From: Oscillospiraceae bacterium
GTDB lineage: Bacteria > Bacillota > Clostridia > Oscillospirales > Acutalibacteraceae
Direction of reading: 5' to 3'
Assembly: GCA_015066245.1 (NCBI GenBank)
Contig: SVOS01000001.1
Coordinates: 214,433 to 278,432, forward strand
DNA: 64,000 bases
Numbering within the stretch: the first letter of the stretch is position 1; every line of letters starts with the position of its first letter. Under the pieces are notes generated by a model. The model saw nothing but the letters and a program-made list of their open reading frames with translations, searched no databases and had not been told where the DNA came from. Below, piece after piece: positions 1 to 9,803 of this stretch. The position numbers were made by a program, and so were the translations under genes.

Positions 1-967
1 GCAATGCACCCGTGGCGATATAAAGGACTTTTCGGTACTTTTTTGCTATCAACGAAGGCAGAATATGTGCACTCAACACGCAGGCACCGCATCCGCATCC
101 CGAGCCGCCTGCGTGGACATCCTGCTTATTGATATCATAAATCATAAGTCCGCAGTCGTTGTGGTTGTTTCTTATATCATAACCTGTGTGTCCCATAAGC
201 TCAGAAAAAAGACTGCTGCCCACTTTGCCCAGATCTCCTGTAAAAATCATATCAAAATCCGAGGGGCTTTTGCCTGTGTCATCAAAATAGGTTTTGAGTG
301 TAGAGGCCGCTGCAGGAGCCATTGCCGCCCCCATATTATTGGCATCTTTTACCCCTTGGTCGCAGATTACGCCAACAGTTGCGGCTGTGATTTCGGGACA
401 AATAAGAGAGCTCTTTGAGCTTTTGGCAGGATTTGTGGGGTTTTCCACTATAAATGCGGCAGAGCCCGTTACTGTACGCTGAGATGTGGGAGTACGCACT
501 GCACCGTATTCCAGCGGAAAACGAAACTGCCGCTCTGCCGAGCAATAGTGAGACGAGGTAACTGCCGCGGATACCTTTGCGGCTTTGCCTTCGGTAAAAA
601 TTGCCGCCATTATCAGATTCTGAGCAGAGGTGGAGCAAGCTCCGTACTGGCCCAGAAAGGGTATTCCGAATGCCTTGAGCCCGAAGGAGGAGGCTATGCA
701 CTGATTCAGCAAATCTCCTGCCAACACAAAATCCACTTCTTCGGCTTTTGAGCCCCATTTGGAAAGTGCAAGGCTCAGCGCCTCCTGCTGAAAGGTGCTT
801 TCGGCTTCTTCGAATGTATCTTTTTGTGCGTGGCTGTCGTAAATAATCTTGTCAAAATTATCTTTCAGAGGGCCTTCGCTCTCAAACTTACCTGCAACCG
901 AGGCAAAGGCAGTAATCAGCGGAGGCTCGGTGAATTTTAGGGTGTATTTTCCAACTCGTTTTATCAT
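1..967 (-). CDS. spoVAD: Stage V sporulation protein AD (SpoVAD), C-terminus truncated by window edge
   Basis: Reverse-complement translation from 967: MIKRVGKYTLKFTEPPLITAFASVAGKFESEGPLKDNFDKIIYDSHAQKDTFEEAESTFQQEALSLALSKWG...GQYGACSTSAQNLIMAA...; thiolase-fold SpoVAD signature. Runs off the left edge, so it is absent from the ORF track. Confidence 0.9.
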   Translation of the reverse strand, partial: MIKRVGKYTLKFTEPPLITAFASVAGKFESEGPLKDNFDKIIYDSHAQKDTFEEAESTFQQEALSLALSKWGSKAEEVDFVLAGDLLNQCIASSFGLKAFGIPFLGQYGACSTSAQNLIMAAIFTEGKAAKVSAAVTSSHYCSAERQFRFPLEYGAVRTPTSQRTVTGSAAFIVENPTNPAKSSKSSLICPEITAATVGVICDQGVKDANNMGAAMAPAAASTLKTYFDDTGKSPSDFDMIFTGDLGKVGSSLFSELMGHTGYDIRNNHNDCGLMIYDINKQDVHAGGSGCGCGACVLSAHILPSLIAKKYRKVLYIATGAL

Positions 968-1110
968 ATCGCTACTTCCTTTCAGCTCTATAATCTGCAG
1001 TTTTTGCCTTAATATGAAATCTTGTTTTGGTTTTTGGCTTATATGCTTTTATTCGTATATGTTTTATCTTATTTGCCAAAGATATTTACATCAAATATGC
1101 GGAGGTTAAT

Positions 1111-1374
1111 ATGATAAAAGGAATCAATCACAAAATTATCGAGGTTACGGACACAGACAGTATTTACTACGAGCGAGCTTTTCTGCTGGTAAGACCCGAA
1201 TATGAGGAAGTTGAGCAGGCAGTGCTGAGAAACGAGGCAAAAAAGCTTATTAGTTCTGTGGGCACTCCCTCAAGTATCAAGGGCAAACGCACCATAGGAT
1301 ACTGGATACTGAGGATTATGCCTGCGGTTTTGTCGGGAATAGGTATAGGGGTTATACTGGGACTTTTGCTCTGA
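1111..1374 (+). CDS. Small hypothetical protein with C-terminal TM segment
   Basis: Internal ATG at 1111 preceded by GGAGG (ORF 1027..1374); C-terminus hydrophobic (IMPAVLSGIGIGVILGLLL). Confidence 0.6.
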   Translation: MIKGINHKIIEVTDTDSIYYERAFLLVRPEYEEVEQAVLRNEAKKLISSVGTPSSIKGKRTIGYWILRIMPAVLSGIGIGVILGLLL

Positions 1375-1433
1375 TTATTCATCAAAATAAATCTTCGGGA
1401 ATATATTTTAGCAAATAAATCCGGAGGTTTTTT

Positions 1434-2024
1434 ATGAACGAAAAGCTATTTAAGAGGCTGGAATTTTTCGGAGCAGCTGCGACTTTTCTTATTGCTACGG
1501 GGCTACATTTTATCTACGACCTAAACCCCAACACCCTCACCGCCCTTGTGGGTGCAGTCAACGAAAGTATATGGGAGCACATGAAGATTTTTGCCATTGG
1601 ATATCTGTTTTACTCAGTTATAGAATATCTGTGGGCAAAGCCTGAGCTTAGGCGGTTTGCGGTGTCAAAAACCTTGGGGGTTTTTGTGATGATTTCCCTT
1701 ATCCCTGCGGCTTTTTACACATTTTCTCTGTTTACACAAGGTCCGATACTTATTCTGGATTTGTTAATAGGCTTCGGGTCGGCAGTTGCAGGATTTCTTG
1801 TGTCCTGCAAGCTTTATTTTTCCGAAAAAAAGATAGAAAAATTTTTCTACACCTCTTTGATGATGATTTTTCTGCTTATGATGATGATTGTCAGCTTCAC
1901 GTTTTTTCCGCCAAAATCCGAACTTTTCAGGGATGTGCCCACCGATACCTTCGGCATTCCCGACAAAAATCTGGATATGGGAGCTTTTGCCTTGGAAAAA
2001 GTGAAAAATATTGATATTTTTTGA
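1434..2024 (+). CDS. DUF6512-like integral membrane protein
   Basis: 196 aa, GGAGG upstream, multiple TM helices; motif LVGAVNESIWEHMKIF. Confidence 0.65.
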   Translation: MNEKLFKRLEFFGAAATFLIATGLHFIYDLNPNTLTALVGAVNESIWEHMKIFAIGYLFYSVIEYLWAKPELRRFAVSKTLGVFVMISLIPAAFYTFSLFTQGPILILDLLIGFGSAVAGFLVSCKLYFSEKKIEKFFYTSLMMIFLLMMMIVSFTFFPPKSELFRDVPTDTFGIPDKNLDMGAFALEKVKNIDIF

Positions 2025-2130
2025 TTTTTACTGTTTTCAAATCTCTTACTTTGTGGTACTATTATAATGTATAAGAATGTCGGTTAATCTGCGTGATGTA
2101 GATATGGACGCAGAACGAAAGGGAATAAAT

Positions 2131-2877
2131 ATGGAAAATGTAAAAAATGAAAGGGACGACATAATTTTTGGCAGAAATCCCGTGTCCGAAGCTATCCGCT
2201 CAGGCAGACCCATTGACTCGGTTTTAGTGGCAAAGGGTGCACACACAGGTGCTATCACAGGTATCCTTGCCAAAGCAAGAGAAAGAAAAATCCGTATTAA
2301 AGAAGTCGACCCAAAAAAACTTGATTTTATGTGTGCTCACGGTACTCATCAGGGCATTGCGGCTGTTGCTGCTGTGTGCGAGTACAAAGAGCTTGACGAT
2401 ATTTTTGCACTTGCCAAAGAACGCGGCGAAGAACCATTTATCGTTGTTCTGGACGAAATTGAGGACCCTCACAACTTAGGTGCAATTATCCGTACTGCCG
2501 AATGCTCTGGTGCTCACGGTGTAATCATCCCCTCAAGACGCAGTGCTTCCCTTACCTTTACGGTAGGCAAGGTCAGCGCAGGTGCGGTTGAGTATGTGCC
2601 TGTGGTAAGGGTACCCAACATCCCCACTGTTCTTGATACTCTCAAAGACAGAGGTGTGTGGGTATATGGCGCAGATATGAACGGCGAGGACTTCCGCAAA
2701 TGCAATATGTCGGGTGCGGTTGCTCTTGTTATCGGCAACGAAGGCAAGGGTATGGGCAGACTTGTCCGCGAAAAATGCGACGTTATCGTGTCTTTGCCAA
2801 TGAAGGGCAAGCTTAATTCTCTTAACGCTTCTGTTGCAGCAGGTGTACTTATGTATGCAGTTGCATCGGGACGATAA
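2131..2877 (+). CDS. rlmB: 23S rRNA (guanosine-2'-O)-methyltransferase RlmB / SpoU family
   Basis: IIFGRNPVSEAIRSG...LDEIEDPHNLGAIIRTAECSGAHGVIIP...GNEGKGM...SLNASVAAGVLMY; start placed at internal ATG 2131 with AAAGGGA upstream. Confidence 0.88.
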   Translation: MENVKNERDDIIFGRNPVSEAIRSGRPIDSVLVAKGAHTGAITGILAKARERKIRIKEVDPKKLDFMCAHGTHQGIAAVAAVCEYKELDDIFALAKERGEEPFIVVLDEIEDPHNLGAIIRTAECSGAHGVIIPSRRSASLTFTVGKVSAGAVEYVPVVRVPNIPTVLDTLKDRGVWVYGADMNGEDFRKCNMSGAVALVIGNEGKGMGRLVREKCDVIVSLPMKGKLNSLNASVAAGVLMYAVASGR

Positions 2878-2908
2878 GAACTGAGATTCTTTTTAAGGAA
2901 GTGACAAA

Positions 2909-5473
2909 ATGAGCGACTCCGTCAAGGATATGCAGAATAAAGACAATATGATTGACTCCATTATCGAAGAAACCAGATATCTGTCTGAGAAAGAAAAAAT
3001 GGAGCTGGAAGCCAGAAAATTCAACAAAGTAAAACGCAACCGTGCTACTGCATCGGCTGACGAAATTTACTCCAATAAAAGCAAAGAAGTCAGATTCACA
3101 AATCAGAATCCTCTTGATATAGCAGACGATGACGAGGAAGAAGAGATAAACCCACAGCCTCAGGAGCAGATTGAGGAAAGTGTGGAGCCTCAGCAGGTTG
3201 TTACGCTTACTCCCGAATACGAAGAAGGCACCAAAATATCTGACGACATTGTAGAAAATGTTGATAACTTCAATGTAAAGCCTGTACAGATTCAGGACAT
3301 AGATACTATTGATATAGATATTGACAGCGCTGAAAATAATGAGGAAAATCCCTCTGAAAAACCTTCTGATGCTAAAATTCCTGAAAAAGCTGCAGAAGAA
3401 GAAAAGGCAGAAACCCAGAGCGAGTTTGAAAAGCTCTTTGGCAAGGCAAAGCCTGTTTCATCTGCTCAGGCCATTGTGTCAAGGGTGCCTGTTTATCAGC
3501 ACGAAAGCAAGGTCGAGAAGGTCCACGTAAGAGCAGGCAAGTTTTCGGCTGTGGTTGAAAATGAGTATAAAAAATACATAGCATCTCCAAATCCCGTTAT
3601 TTCTCAGATGGTTACCCCTGAGGAAGTAGAGCCTAAAGAAGAGGAAGAAAAAACTCCCAAAAAGGTTGCCACCAATTTTATGGGCAAGGTTACGGGATTC
3701 TTCAGCTCAGGCGAGGACGAAAACGATGATTTCCGCGAAAAGACTGTGCAGATTGAGGACTACAAAAGCCGTCAGGACACTGGCTCTATTATGCAGGAGA
3801 TTAACCGCAACATCCGCAAGATGTTTATCAACAGCGTCTTCACAGGAGTTATTACTGCCATACTTTTTGTACTCAGTATTGTAATCTCCGTAAACGGTAT
3901 TTTGCTTGGTGACACAGGCTCCATCGTTATGTGCCTTATAAACACACTGCTGCTTCTGATGAGCTGCTGGATTTGCAGAGTTACCATCATAAACGGTCTG
4001 ACTCCCCTTAAGAAATTCCGCGGTAATTCTGACACAGGTGTGTCTATAGCCGCTATTTCAGGCATTATTCAGGGTGGTATTTCTATTTTTACCTCCACCA
4101 GATTTACCGGCGGATTTATGCATCACTACGCAGTGATTGTTGCACTTATCCTGCTGCTTAACAATCTTGGCAAGTTGTTTATGGTGCTGAGAGTCAAGGA
4201 TAACTTCAAATTTGTTACCCAAAAAGCCCCCACATACTCGGGCAAGATATATGTAAACGAGGATATCGCCAAAAAGCTTATGAGCGGCACCATCGGCAAG
4301 CCCATTGTTGCCTATCAGGTAGAAAGCGACTTCCTCTCAGATTACCTTAAGATTTCTTATTCACCCGACCCCTCTGAGGACATGTCAGGCAAGATTGCTC
4401 CTGTTTCCATTTTGTGCTGCGTATTTGTCGCAGTACTTTATGCAATTCTCTCGGGCGGTGACATTATCGGTGCTTTTTCTGCCCTTGCAGTTATGGCGGC
4501 AGTAAGCACACCTGTGGCAAATCTGCTGGCGGTAAACCTGCCCATGAGACGCCTCTGCAAGGATACTTTGCAGAAAAACGCGATGATTGCAGGCTACCCC
4601 TCTGTAAGACAGTTCTGCGACACAAAAGCAGTTATTGCTGATGCAAGAGACCTTTATCCTGCAGGCAGCATTACATTAAACGGTGTAAAAGCTTTTGATA
4701 ACTACAAAATCGAAGACAGCTTTCTTTCTGCGGCAGCAGTGCTGAGAGAAGCAGGCTCCCCCTTAGCTTCTGTTTTTGACAATGTGGTGGACAACCACGG
4801 CGGAAAACTCCCCAAGGTAGAAAGTGTTATGTACGAGGACAAGCTTGGCCTTGTTGGCTGGGTAAACGGCGAGAGGCTTCTTATCGGTTCTGCTGAGCTT
4901 CTTGAAAAATTCGGTGTTGTTGCTCCTCCTTTAAGCGGCGAGGAACAGTACATGAAAGAAGGCAGAAAAAAGACCTATTACGCAAAAGGCTCAAAGGCGA
5001 TAGCTATGTTTGTCACAACATATAACGCTACTTTGAGAATTGCCGAGGAGCTTCAGCGTGCTGAGGCAAACGGAATCAACCTCCTCGTGCGTACTGCTGA
5101 CCCCAACATCACATCCGAGAAAATCTCCGAGGATTTCGGCATTTTCTTCAGAAGTGTCAAGGTACTTTCCACGGGGCTCGGCAACGTATGTCAGGAAATT
5201 TCTTCTCAGAAAGAGGACTCGTCCCGTGCATATCTTGCCACAAGAGGCAGCTTCCTGCCTTTCCTCAGAGCTGTATCAGGTTGTGTAAGAATGAAAGCCA
5301 ACATCTCTCTGACTGTTGTGATTCAGCTTATCGGTCTGATTTTAGGCATACTTATCACTGCTACAATCACCCTTTGCTCGGGTGTTCATTCTCTTGATTC
5401 AATCAAAATTCTCTTGTATCTTATGTTCTGGGGTATTGCGGCGGTTGTTGCTCCCCTTATTCAAAAACCATAA
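2909..5473 (+). CDS. Degenerate P-type ATPase-like membrane protein with long acidic N-terminal region
   Basis: 854 aa; acidic low-complexity N-terminus, then TM helices, then segments resembling the P/N domains (VIADARDLYPAGSITL in place of the DKTGT motif; GLVGWVNGERLLIGSAELLEKFGV). Confidence 0.6.
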   Translation: MSDSVKDMQNKDNMIDSIIEETRYLSEKEKMELEARKFNKVKRNRATASADEIYSNKSKEVRFTNQNPLDIADDDEEEEINPQPQEQIEESVEPQQVVTLTPEYEEGTKISDDIVENVDNFNVKPVQIQDIDTIDIDIDSAENNEENPSEKPSDAKIPEKAAEEEKAETQSEFEKLFGKAKPVSSAQAIVSRVPVYQHESKVEKVHVRAGKFSAVVENEYKKYIASPNPVISQMVTPEEVEPKEEEEKTPKKVATNFMGKVTGFFSSGEDENDDFREKTVQIEDYKSRQDTGSIMQEINRNIRKMFINSVFTGVITAILFVLSIVISVNGILLGDTGSIVMCLINTLLLLMSCWICRVTIINGLTPLKKFRGNSDTGVSIAAISGIIQGGISIFTSTRFTGGFMHHYAVIVALILLLNNLGKLFMVLRVKDNFKFVTQKAPTYSGKIYVNEDIAKKLMSGTIGKPIVAYQVESDFLSDYLKISYSPDPSEDMSGKIAPVSILCCVFVAVLYAILSGGDIIGAFSALAVMAAVSTPVANLLAVNLPMRRLCKDTLQKNAMIAGYPSVRQFCDTKAVIADARDLYPAGSITLNGVKAFDNYKIEDSFLSAAAVLREAGSPLASVFDNVVDNHGGKLPKVESVMYEDKLGLVGWVNGERLLIGSAELLEKFGVVAPPLSGEEQYMKEGRKKTYYAKGSKAIAMFVTTYNATLRIAEELQRAEANGINLLVRTADPNITSEKISEDFGIFFRSVKVLSTGLGNVCQEISSQKEDSSRAYLATRGSFLPFLRAVSGCVRMKANISLTVVIQLIGLILGILITATITLCSGVHSLDSIKILLYLMFWGIAAVVAPLIQKP

Positions 5474-5485
5474 GGAGGCTATGAT

Positions 5486-6133
5486 ATGTTAATTGCACCA
5501 TCCCTTCTTTCCTGTGATTTTTCACGATTCGGCGAGGAAATTGCCCGTATGGACAAAGCAGGTGCTGATATGATGCACCTTGATATTATGGATGCTCATT
5601 TTGTACCAAATCTTACTTTTGGTGCTCCTGTTATTAAATTTGTAAGAAAATATACGGACAAGCCCTTTGATGTTCATCTTATGATAAGCGAACCTCTCAA
5701 ATATATTGATGATTTTGCCGATGCAGGTGCAGACATCATTACTTTCCACGTTGAGAGCGACTCTCCTATCCGCGAAACCATTGATAAAATCAAAGAAAGA
5801 GGACTTAAGGCAGGTCTTGTTATTAAGCCTAACACCCCTGTGGAGACGGTTTATCCCTACCTTGAGGACCTTTACATGGTTCTTGTTATGACGGTTGAGC
5901 CAGGATTCGGCGGTCAGAGCTTTATGGCGGATATGATGCCTAAGGTTGAGGCTCTTAAGGCAAAGCGAGAGGAGCTTTCTCTTGATTTTCTTATCGAGGC
6001 TGACGGCGGAATCGGCGACACGACTATTGCAACTGCTGCAAAAGCAGGCGTAGATGTTGCAGTAGCCGGCACTGCCGTATTTAAGGCTGAGGACGCGGGT
6101 GCAAAGATTGCTGAGCTTAAGGCTTTTTGCTGA
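5486..6133 (+). CDS. rpe: Ribulose-phosphate 3-epimerase
   Basis: IAPSLLSCDFSRFGEEI...MHLDIMDAHFVPNLTFG...VMTVEPGFGGQSF...EADGGI. Confidence 0.95.
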   Translation: MLIAPSLLSCDFSRFGEEIARMDKAGADMMHLDIMDAHFVPNLTFGAPVIKFVRKYTDKPFDVHLMISEPLKYIDDFADAGADIITFHVESDSPIRETIDKIKERGLKAGLVIKPNTPVETVYPYLEDLYMVLVMTVEPGFGGQSFMADMMPKVEALKAKREELSLDFLIEADGGIGDTTIATAAKAGVDVAVAGTAVFKAEDAGAKIAELKAFC

Positions 6134-6161
6134 TTTTCATGATTTTAAAGGGGTTTTTATC

Positions 6162-6716
6162 TTGAAAAACAAACTATCCAAAATTGATTCCGTAGTTCTT
6201 GATGCAGTGACAAAGCTGCATTCAAAAACAAATAATGTATTGGTCCATCTTATTACAATGCTGGGAAATGCAGGCGTTATCTGGTGGATTATGTCTGTGC
6301 CCTTCTTTATTACAAGGCACTACCGATATATAGGCTTCAATATTCTTGTGGCAATGCTTTTCGGCTGGCTCATCGGTGAGGTTATCATCAAAAACATCGT
6401 CGGCAGAACCCGCCCCTCAGAGCTTCTGGAGCAGGACGAGCTTATTATTAAGCCCCGTCACTCATCCTTCCCCTCAGGTCATACCACCACAAGCTTTGCA
6501 GTGGCAATGGCGTTGATTCTTAACTGCAGAATAATTATCTGGCTTCCCGGTCTTGTTATTGCTGCTCTTATTTCTTTCTCAAGAATGTATTTAAGAGTTC
6601 ATTATTGCACAGACGTTTGCGGCGGTATTGCTATCGGTCTTTGCTGCGGTGTTCTCTCAAAATTTGCCACCGAAGCAGTCAGACTTATTCCCATTATGGA
6701 GATTATTTTAGGATAA
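6162..6716 (+). CDS. PAP2-family phosphatase
   Basis: GRTRPSE...SFPSGHTTTSFA...SRMYLRVHYCTDVCGGIAIG phosphatase motifs; probable TTG start at 6162 after AAAGGGG (ORF track starts 6099). Confidence 0.85.
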   Translation: MKNKLSKIDSVVLDAVTKLHSKTNNVLVHLITMLGNAGVIWWIMSVPFFITRHYRYIGFNILVAMLFGWLIGEVIIKNIVGRTRPSELLEQDELIIKPRHSSFPSGHTTTSFAVAMALILNCRIIIWLPGLVIAALISFSRMYLRVHYCTDVCGGIAIGLCCGVLSKFATEAVRLIPIMEIILG

Positions 6717-6723
6717 ATGATGA

Positions 6724-6760
6724 AATCAGAGTTTTTTATAAAAAGACTCTGATTTTTTTA
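6724..6760 (+). terminator. Rho-independent terminator
   Basis: AATCAGAGT...ACTCTGATT followed by T-run. Confidence 0.7.
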
Positions 6761-6823
6761 TTTTCTTATTGAATTCTTAAGATTTATATATTAGTATATA
6801 ATTAAATAAAGGAGGTTTTTAAT

Positions 6824-7690
6824 ATGAAAAAATTACTGGCAATTTTAATGTGTGTTCTGGTAGCATTAAGTCTTTTTGCTTGCAGCAATAACGCACCCGA
6901 AACCACCAACCCCGTTACAGAACCCAAGGCAACCACCGCACCTGCAGATACTCAGGTAGAAACCGATGTTGTAACCACCGCACCTCAGGCTACAACTGCA
7001 CCTGTCATAACAACAAAGCTTACACCCTCTGAGGCAGTAAACATTTATATTGAAAACTCCTCTCTTTGGGAGAAGGATGCCGAAGAGTTTTACATGGCAG
7101 GTTTTTACTATCTGTTCTTAGACCTTGATTTTGACGGTGTGCTTGAGCTTGTTACAACCGAGGTTCAGGGCACAGGCATATACAGCACAAACAAATATTT
7201 CAAGATTAACGCTGACAAAACCGTAGAGGAGATTATGGTTGACGCCAACCAGGGCGAAAGCAGCTGTGATTTTTATATTGATGATTCTCCCATCCTTCTC
7301 AAGAATAAATCCACAGGCGAGTACCAGTACATCGTCAAGGACTATATCCGTGCAGGCGGCGGTATGGACTTTACTGCTGAGAGAACACTTGATTTTGCTG
7401 ACGGCAAAATTTCGGAAACCAATCTTTTCAGCATTGAAAGAATTGATGCCGGCGTAAGCTCCAGCGGTGAGACCGAGGAGTTCTACAAAGTTTATAACCC
7501 CGAAACCAAAGATGTAGATAAAGCAGAGTACGAAAGCCTCAGAAACGAATACTTTGCTCAGTTTATTGATGTGGATTTGGATGTTGAGACTGTTGACGGT
7601 ATGGAATACTTCGAAGCTTCCGACAAATTTGCACTGCTCTTGGACGCATACACAGATTTTTCCTTTGATGGATTTGAATTTGAAGATTGA
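6824..7690 (+). CDS. Putative lipoprotein with Thr/Pro-rich linker
   Basis: MKKLLAILMCVLVALSLFACSNN lipobox; GGAGG upstream; TTAPxxTT linker. Confidence 0.7.
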   Translation: MKKLLAILMCVLVALSLFACSNNAPETTNPVTEPKATTAPADTQVETDVVTTAPQATTAPVITTKLTPSEAVNIYIENSSLWEKDAEEFYMAGFYYLFLDLDFDGVLELVTTEVQGTGIYSTNKYFKINADKTVEEIMVDANQGESSCDFYIDDSPILLKNKSTGEYQYIVKDYIRAGGGMDFTAERTLDFADGKISETNLFSIERIDAGVSSSGETEEFYKVYNPETKDVDKAEYESLRNEYFAQFIDVDLDVETVDGMEYFEASDKFALLLDAYTDFSFDGFEFED

Positions 7691-7701
7691 TTATTAATAT
7701 T

Positions 7702-7745
7702 AAGAAGCCTTTCTAAACTAATAGGAAAGGCTTCTTATTTTTTCA
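7702..7745 (+). terminator. Rho-independent terminator
   Basis: AAGAAGCCTTTC...GAAAGGCTTCTT followed by T-rich tract. Confidence 0.75.
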
Positions 7746-7886
7746 TAAATTTTATCAATATATGCTTTATAAAAGGACAGATCGTGGCTATTTTATGGCT
7801 AAACGCCTTATGTTTACTATAAATTAATTTACTTTCTTTCTTTATTGATGTAGAATTAAGATAACAAATTATATAGGAGGATATTT

Positions 7887-9737
7887 ATGAAGACATTAAG
7901 TTTTAAGAAATTATTAGCTTGCATTATGGCATTGCTTGTGCTTATGACAAGTCTTTCCGTAGGCATGGCAACAGCTCTGACCGAAGGTGACTTTGAGTAT
8001 TCTATTGATACTGAGTACGATGATGATTTTAATGCTATAAAATCCATCAAAATCACAAAGTACAACGGTAATGCTGCGGATGTTGTAATCCCCGATAAAA
8101 TCGAGGACCTTCCCGTTACAATTATCGGCTCCAATGCTTTTGCAAACAACACATCTATCAAATCTGTAAAGATTCCTGAAACAGTTGTTGAAATCGGCGG
8201 TTGGGCATTTGATAACTGCTCAAACCTCACAGACATCAACCTTCCCGCAAATCTTGAGACCATCGGCGGATATCTCTTGTCAAACACTGCCTTTGAAAAG
8301 GACGGCAACAACTGGGACGGCGAGCTTCTTTACCTTGACAACTACCTCTTAAATTCTACAGACCAGGCTGCAGGCGATATTACAATCAAAGACGGTACAA
8401 AGATTGTTTCCGGCTTTGCATTCAGCCACAACCCCAACATTACTTCCGTAAAAATTCCTGCTTCTGTCAAGACTATTGATATTTGTGCTTTTGACCATTG
8501 CAGCAACCTTGCTTCTGTTACACTCAGCGAAGGTCTTGAAACTATCGGCTATGCTGCATTCGAAAATACTGCAATTACTGAGATAAACATTCCCAATTCT
8601 GTTAAGACAGTAGAATCTCTTGCTTTCTCTCATACTGCAATTGAGTCCGTTAATTTCAGTGCTAACCTTGAAAAAGTAGACGGAGATTCTTTTGCAAATT
8701 GTCCTAACCTTAAGAGCGTTAATGTAGACAGCAGCAATCCTGTTTTCTACTCAACTGACGGTATTCTCTTTGAAAAGTCTCAGTATGACTTTATGGGCGA
8801 CACACTTATGATTTATCCTTCTGCTAAAGAAGGTACAACCTATTCAGTTCCCGAAAATGTTGAATATTTAGGCTATAACACTTTTGCCGGTCTTGTTTAT
8901 CTTAAAGAGTTAAACATTCCTGCATCCGTTCGTTCTATGTCTTTAGCAAGCAAAACTAACCTTGAGAAAATCAATATTGCTGACGATCATGAAGCTTACA
9001 AGTCTGTTGACGGTGTAGTTTTCAGCAAAGACGGCAGTGTAATTCTTTATTATCCCGACGGCAAAAAGGGTGACAAGTACGAGGTAACAAGCGGCACAAA
9101 AGAGGCTGAGTACGGCAGTATTTCTTACAACAACAATCTTAAGGAACTTACTTTCCCCGAAGGTTTTGAGAAAATAGAAAGAAGTGCTGTTTATGGTTGC
9201 GAAAACCTCGAAACAATCAACCTTCCTTCTACATTGACAGAGCTTGAAGACAACTTCACCGGCTACTGCCTTAACCTCACAACCATCAACTTCAACGGTA
9301 CAAAGGCACAGTGGGAAGCACTCGGCACAAATGTAAGCGGATATTATGACAAGGACATCAACCTTGTTTGCACAGACGGCACAATCTTGCTTGTAAAGGG
9401 CAACGAAGAGCCCACTTTCACCACAGAACCCACAGAGCCCTCTACATCTACTGATGCTACTGAGCCTGTTGTTACTAACCCCACAACACCCGCAGTAACA
9501 GAGCCTTCCGAGGGCAACACAACTGCTACAAATCCTGCAGAGTCTGAATTTGAAATCGGCGATGTTAATATGGATAAGAAGCTTAACATCAAGGACGCAA
9601 CAACAATTCAGAAGTATCTTGCAAACATCGTAACATTAGACGAAACTGCACTTAAGCTTGCTGACTTCACACAGGACGGCAAGGTTAACATCAAGGATAC
9701 ATCAAATATCCAGAAGAGACTTGCAGGCATTATCTGA
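7887..9737 (+). CDS. Secreted BspA-like leucine-rich repeat protein with C-terminal type I dockerin
   Basis: Signal peptide; repeated LRR_5-like units (VKIPETVVEIGGWAFDNCSNLTDINLP...); Thr/Pro linker; EIGDVNMDKKLNIKDATTIQKYLANI...ADFTQDGKVNIKDTSNIQKRLAGII dockerin duplication. Confidence 0.88.
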   Translation: MKTLSFKKLLACIMALLVLMTSLSVGMATALTEGDFEYSIDTEYDDDFNAIKSIKITKYNGNAADVVIPDKIEDLPVTIIGSNAFANNTSIKSVKIPETVVEIGGWAFDNCSNLTDINLPANLETIGGYLLSNTAFEKDGNNWDGELLYLDNYLLNSTDQAAGDITIKDGTKIVSGFAFSHNPNITSVKIPASVKTIDICAFDHCSNLASVTLSEGLETIGYAAFENTAITEINIPNSVKTVESLAFSHTAIESVNFSANLEKVDGDSFANCPNLKSVNVDSSNPVFYSTDGILFEKSQYDFMGDTLMIYPSAKEGTTYSVPENVEYLGYNTFAGLVYLKELNIPASVRSMSLASKTNLEKINIADDHEAYKSVDGVVFSKDGSVILYYPDGKKGDKYEVTSGTKEAEYGSISYNNNLKELTFPEGFEKIERSAVYGCENLETINLPSTLTELEDNFTGYCLNLTTINFNGTKAQWEALGTNVSGYYDKDINLVCTDGTILLVKGNEEPTFTTEPTEPSTSTDATEPVVTNPTTPAVTEPSEGNTTATNPAESEFEIGDVNMDKKLNIKDATTIQKYLANIVTLDETALKLADFTQDGKVNIKDTSNIQKRLAGII

Positions 9738-9756
9738 TTAATCATTTAACTATACA

Positions 9757-9795
9757 AAAAGCTCCCGAAATTAATTTCGGGAGCTTTCTTTTTGC
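9757..9795. terminator. Bidirectional terminator between LRR gene and gyrA
   Basis: AAGCTCCCGAAATTAATTTCGGGAGCTT with flanking A/T runs. Confidence 0.8.
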
Positions 9796-9803
9796 TTTTT
9801 TAT

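Noticed and set aside
65-758. ORFs 65..418 (+), 294..482 (+), 336..758 (-), 548..751 (+)
   Set aside because: They overlap the clear minus-strand SpoVAD reading frame that runs off the window.
7856-8311. 151-aa minus-strand ORF over the LRR gene start
   Set aside because: Overlaps the signal peptide and RBS of a strongly supported plus-strand gene; no domain.
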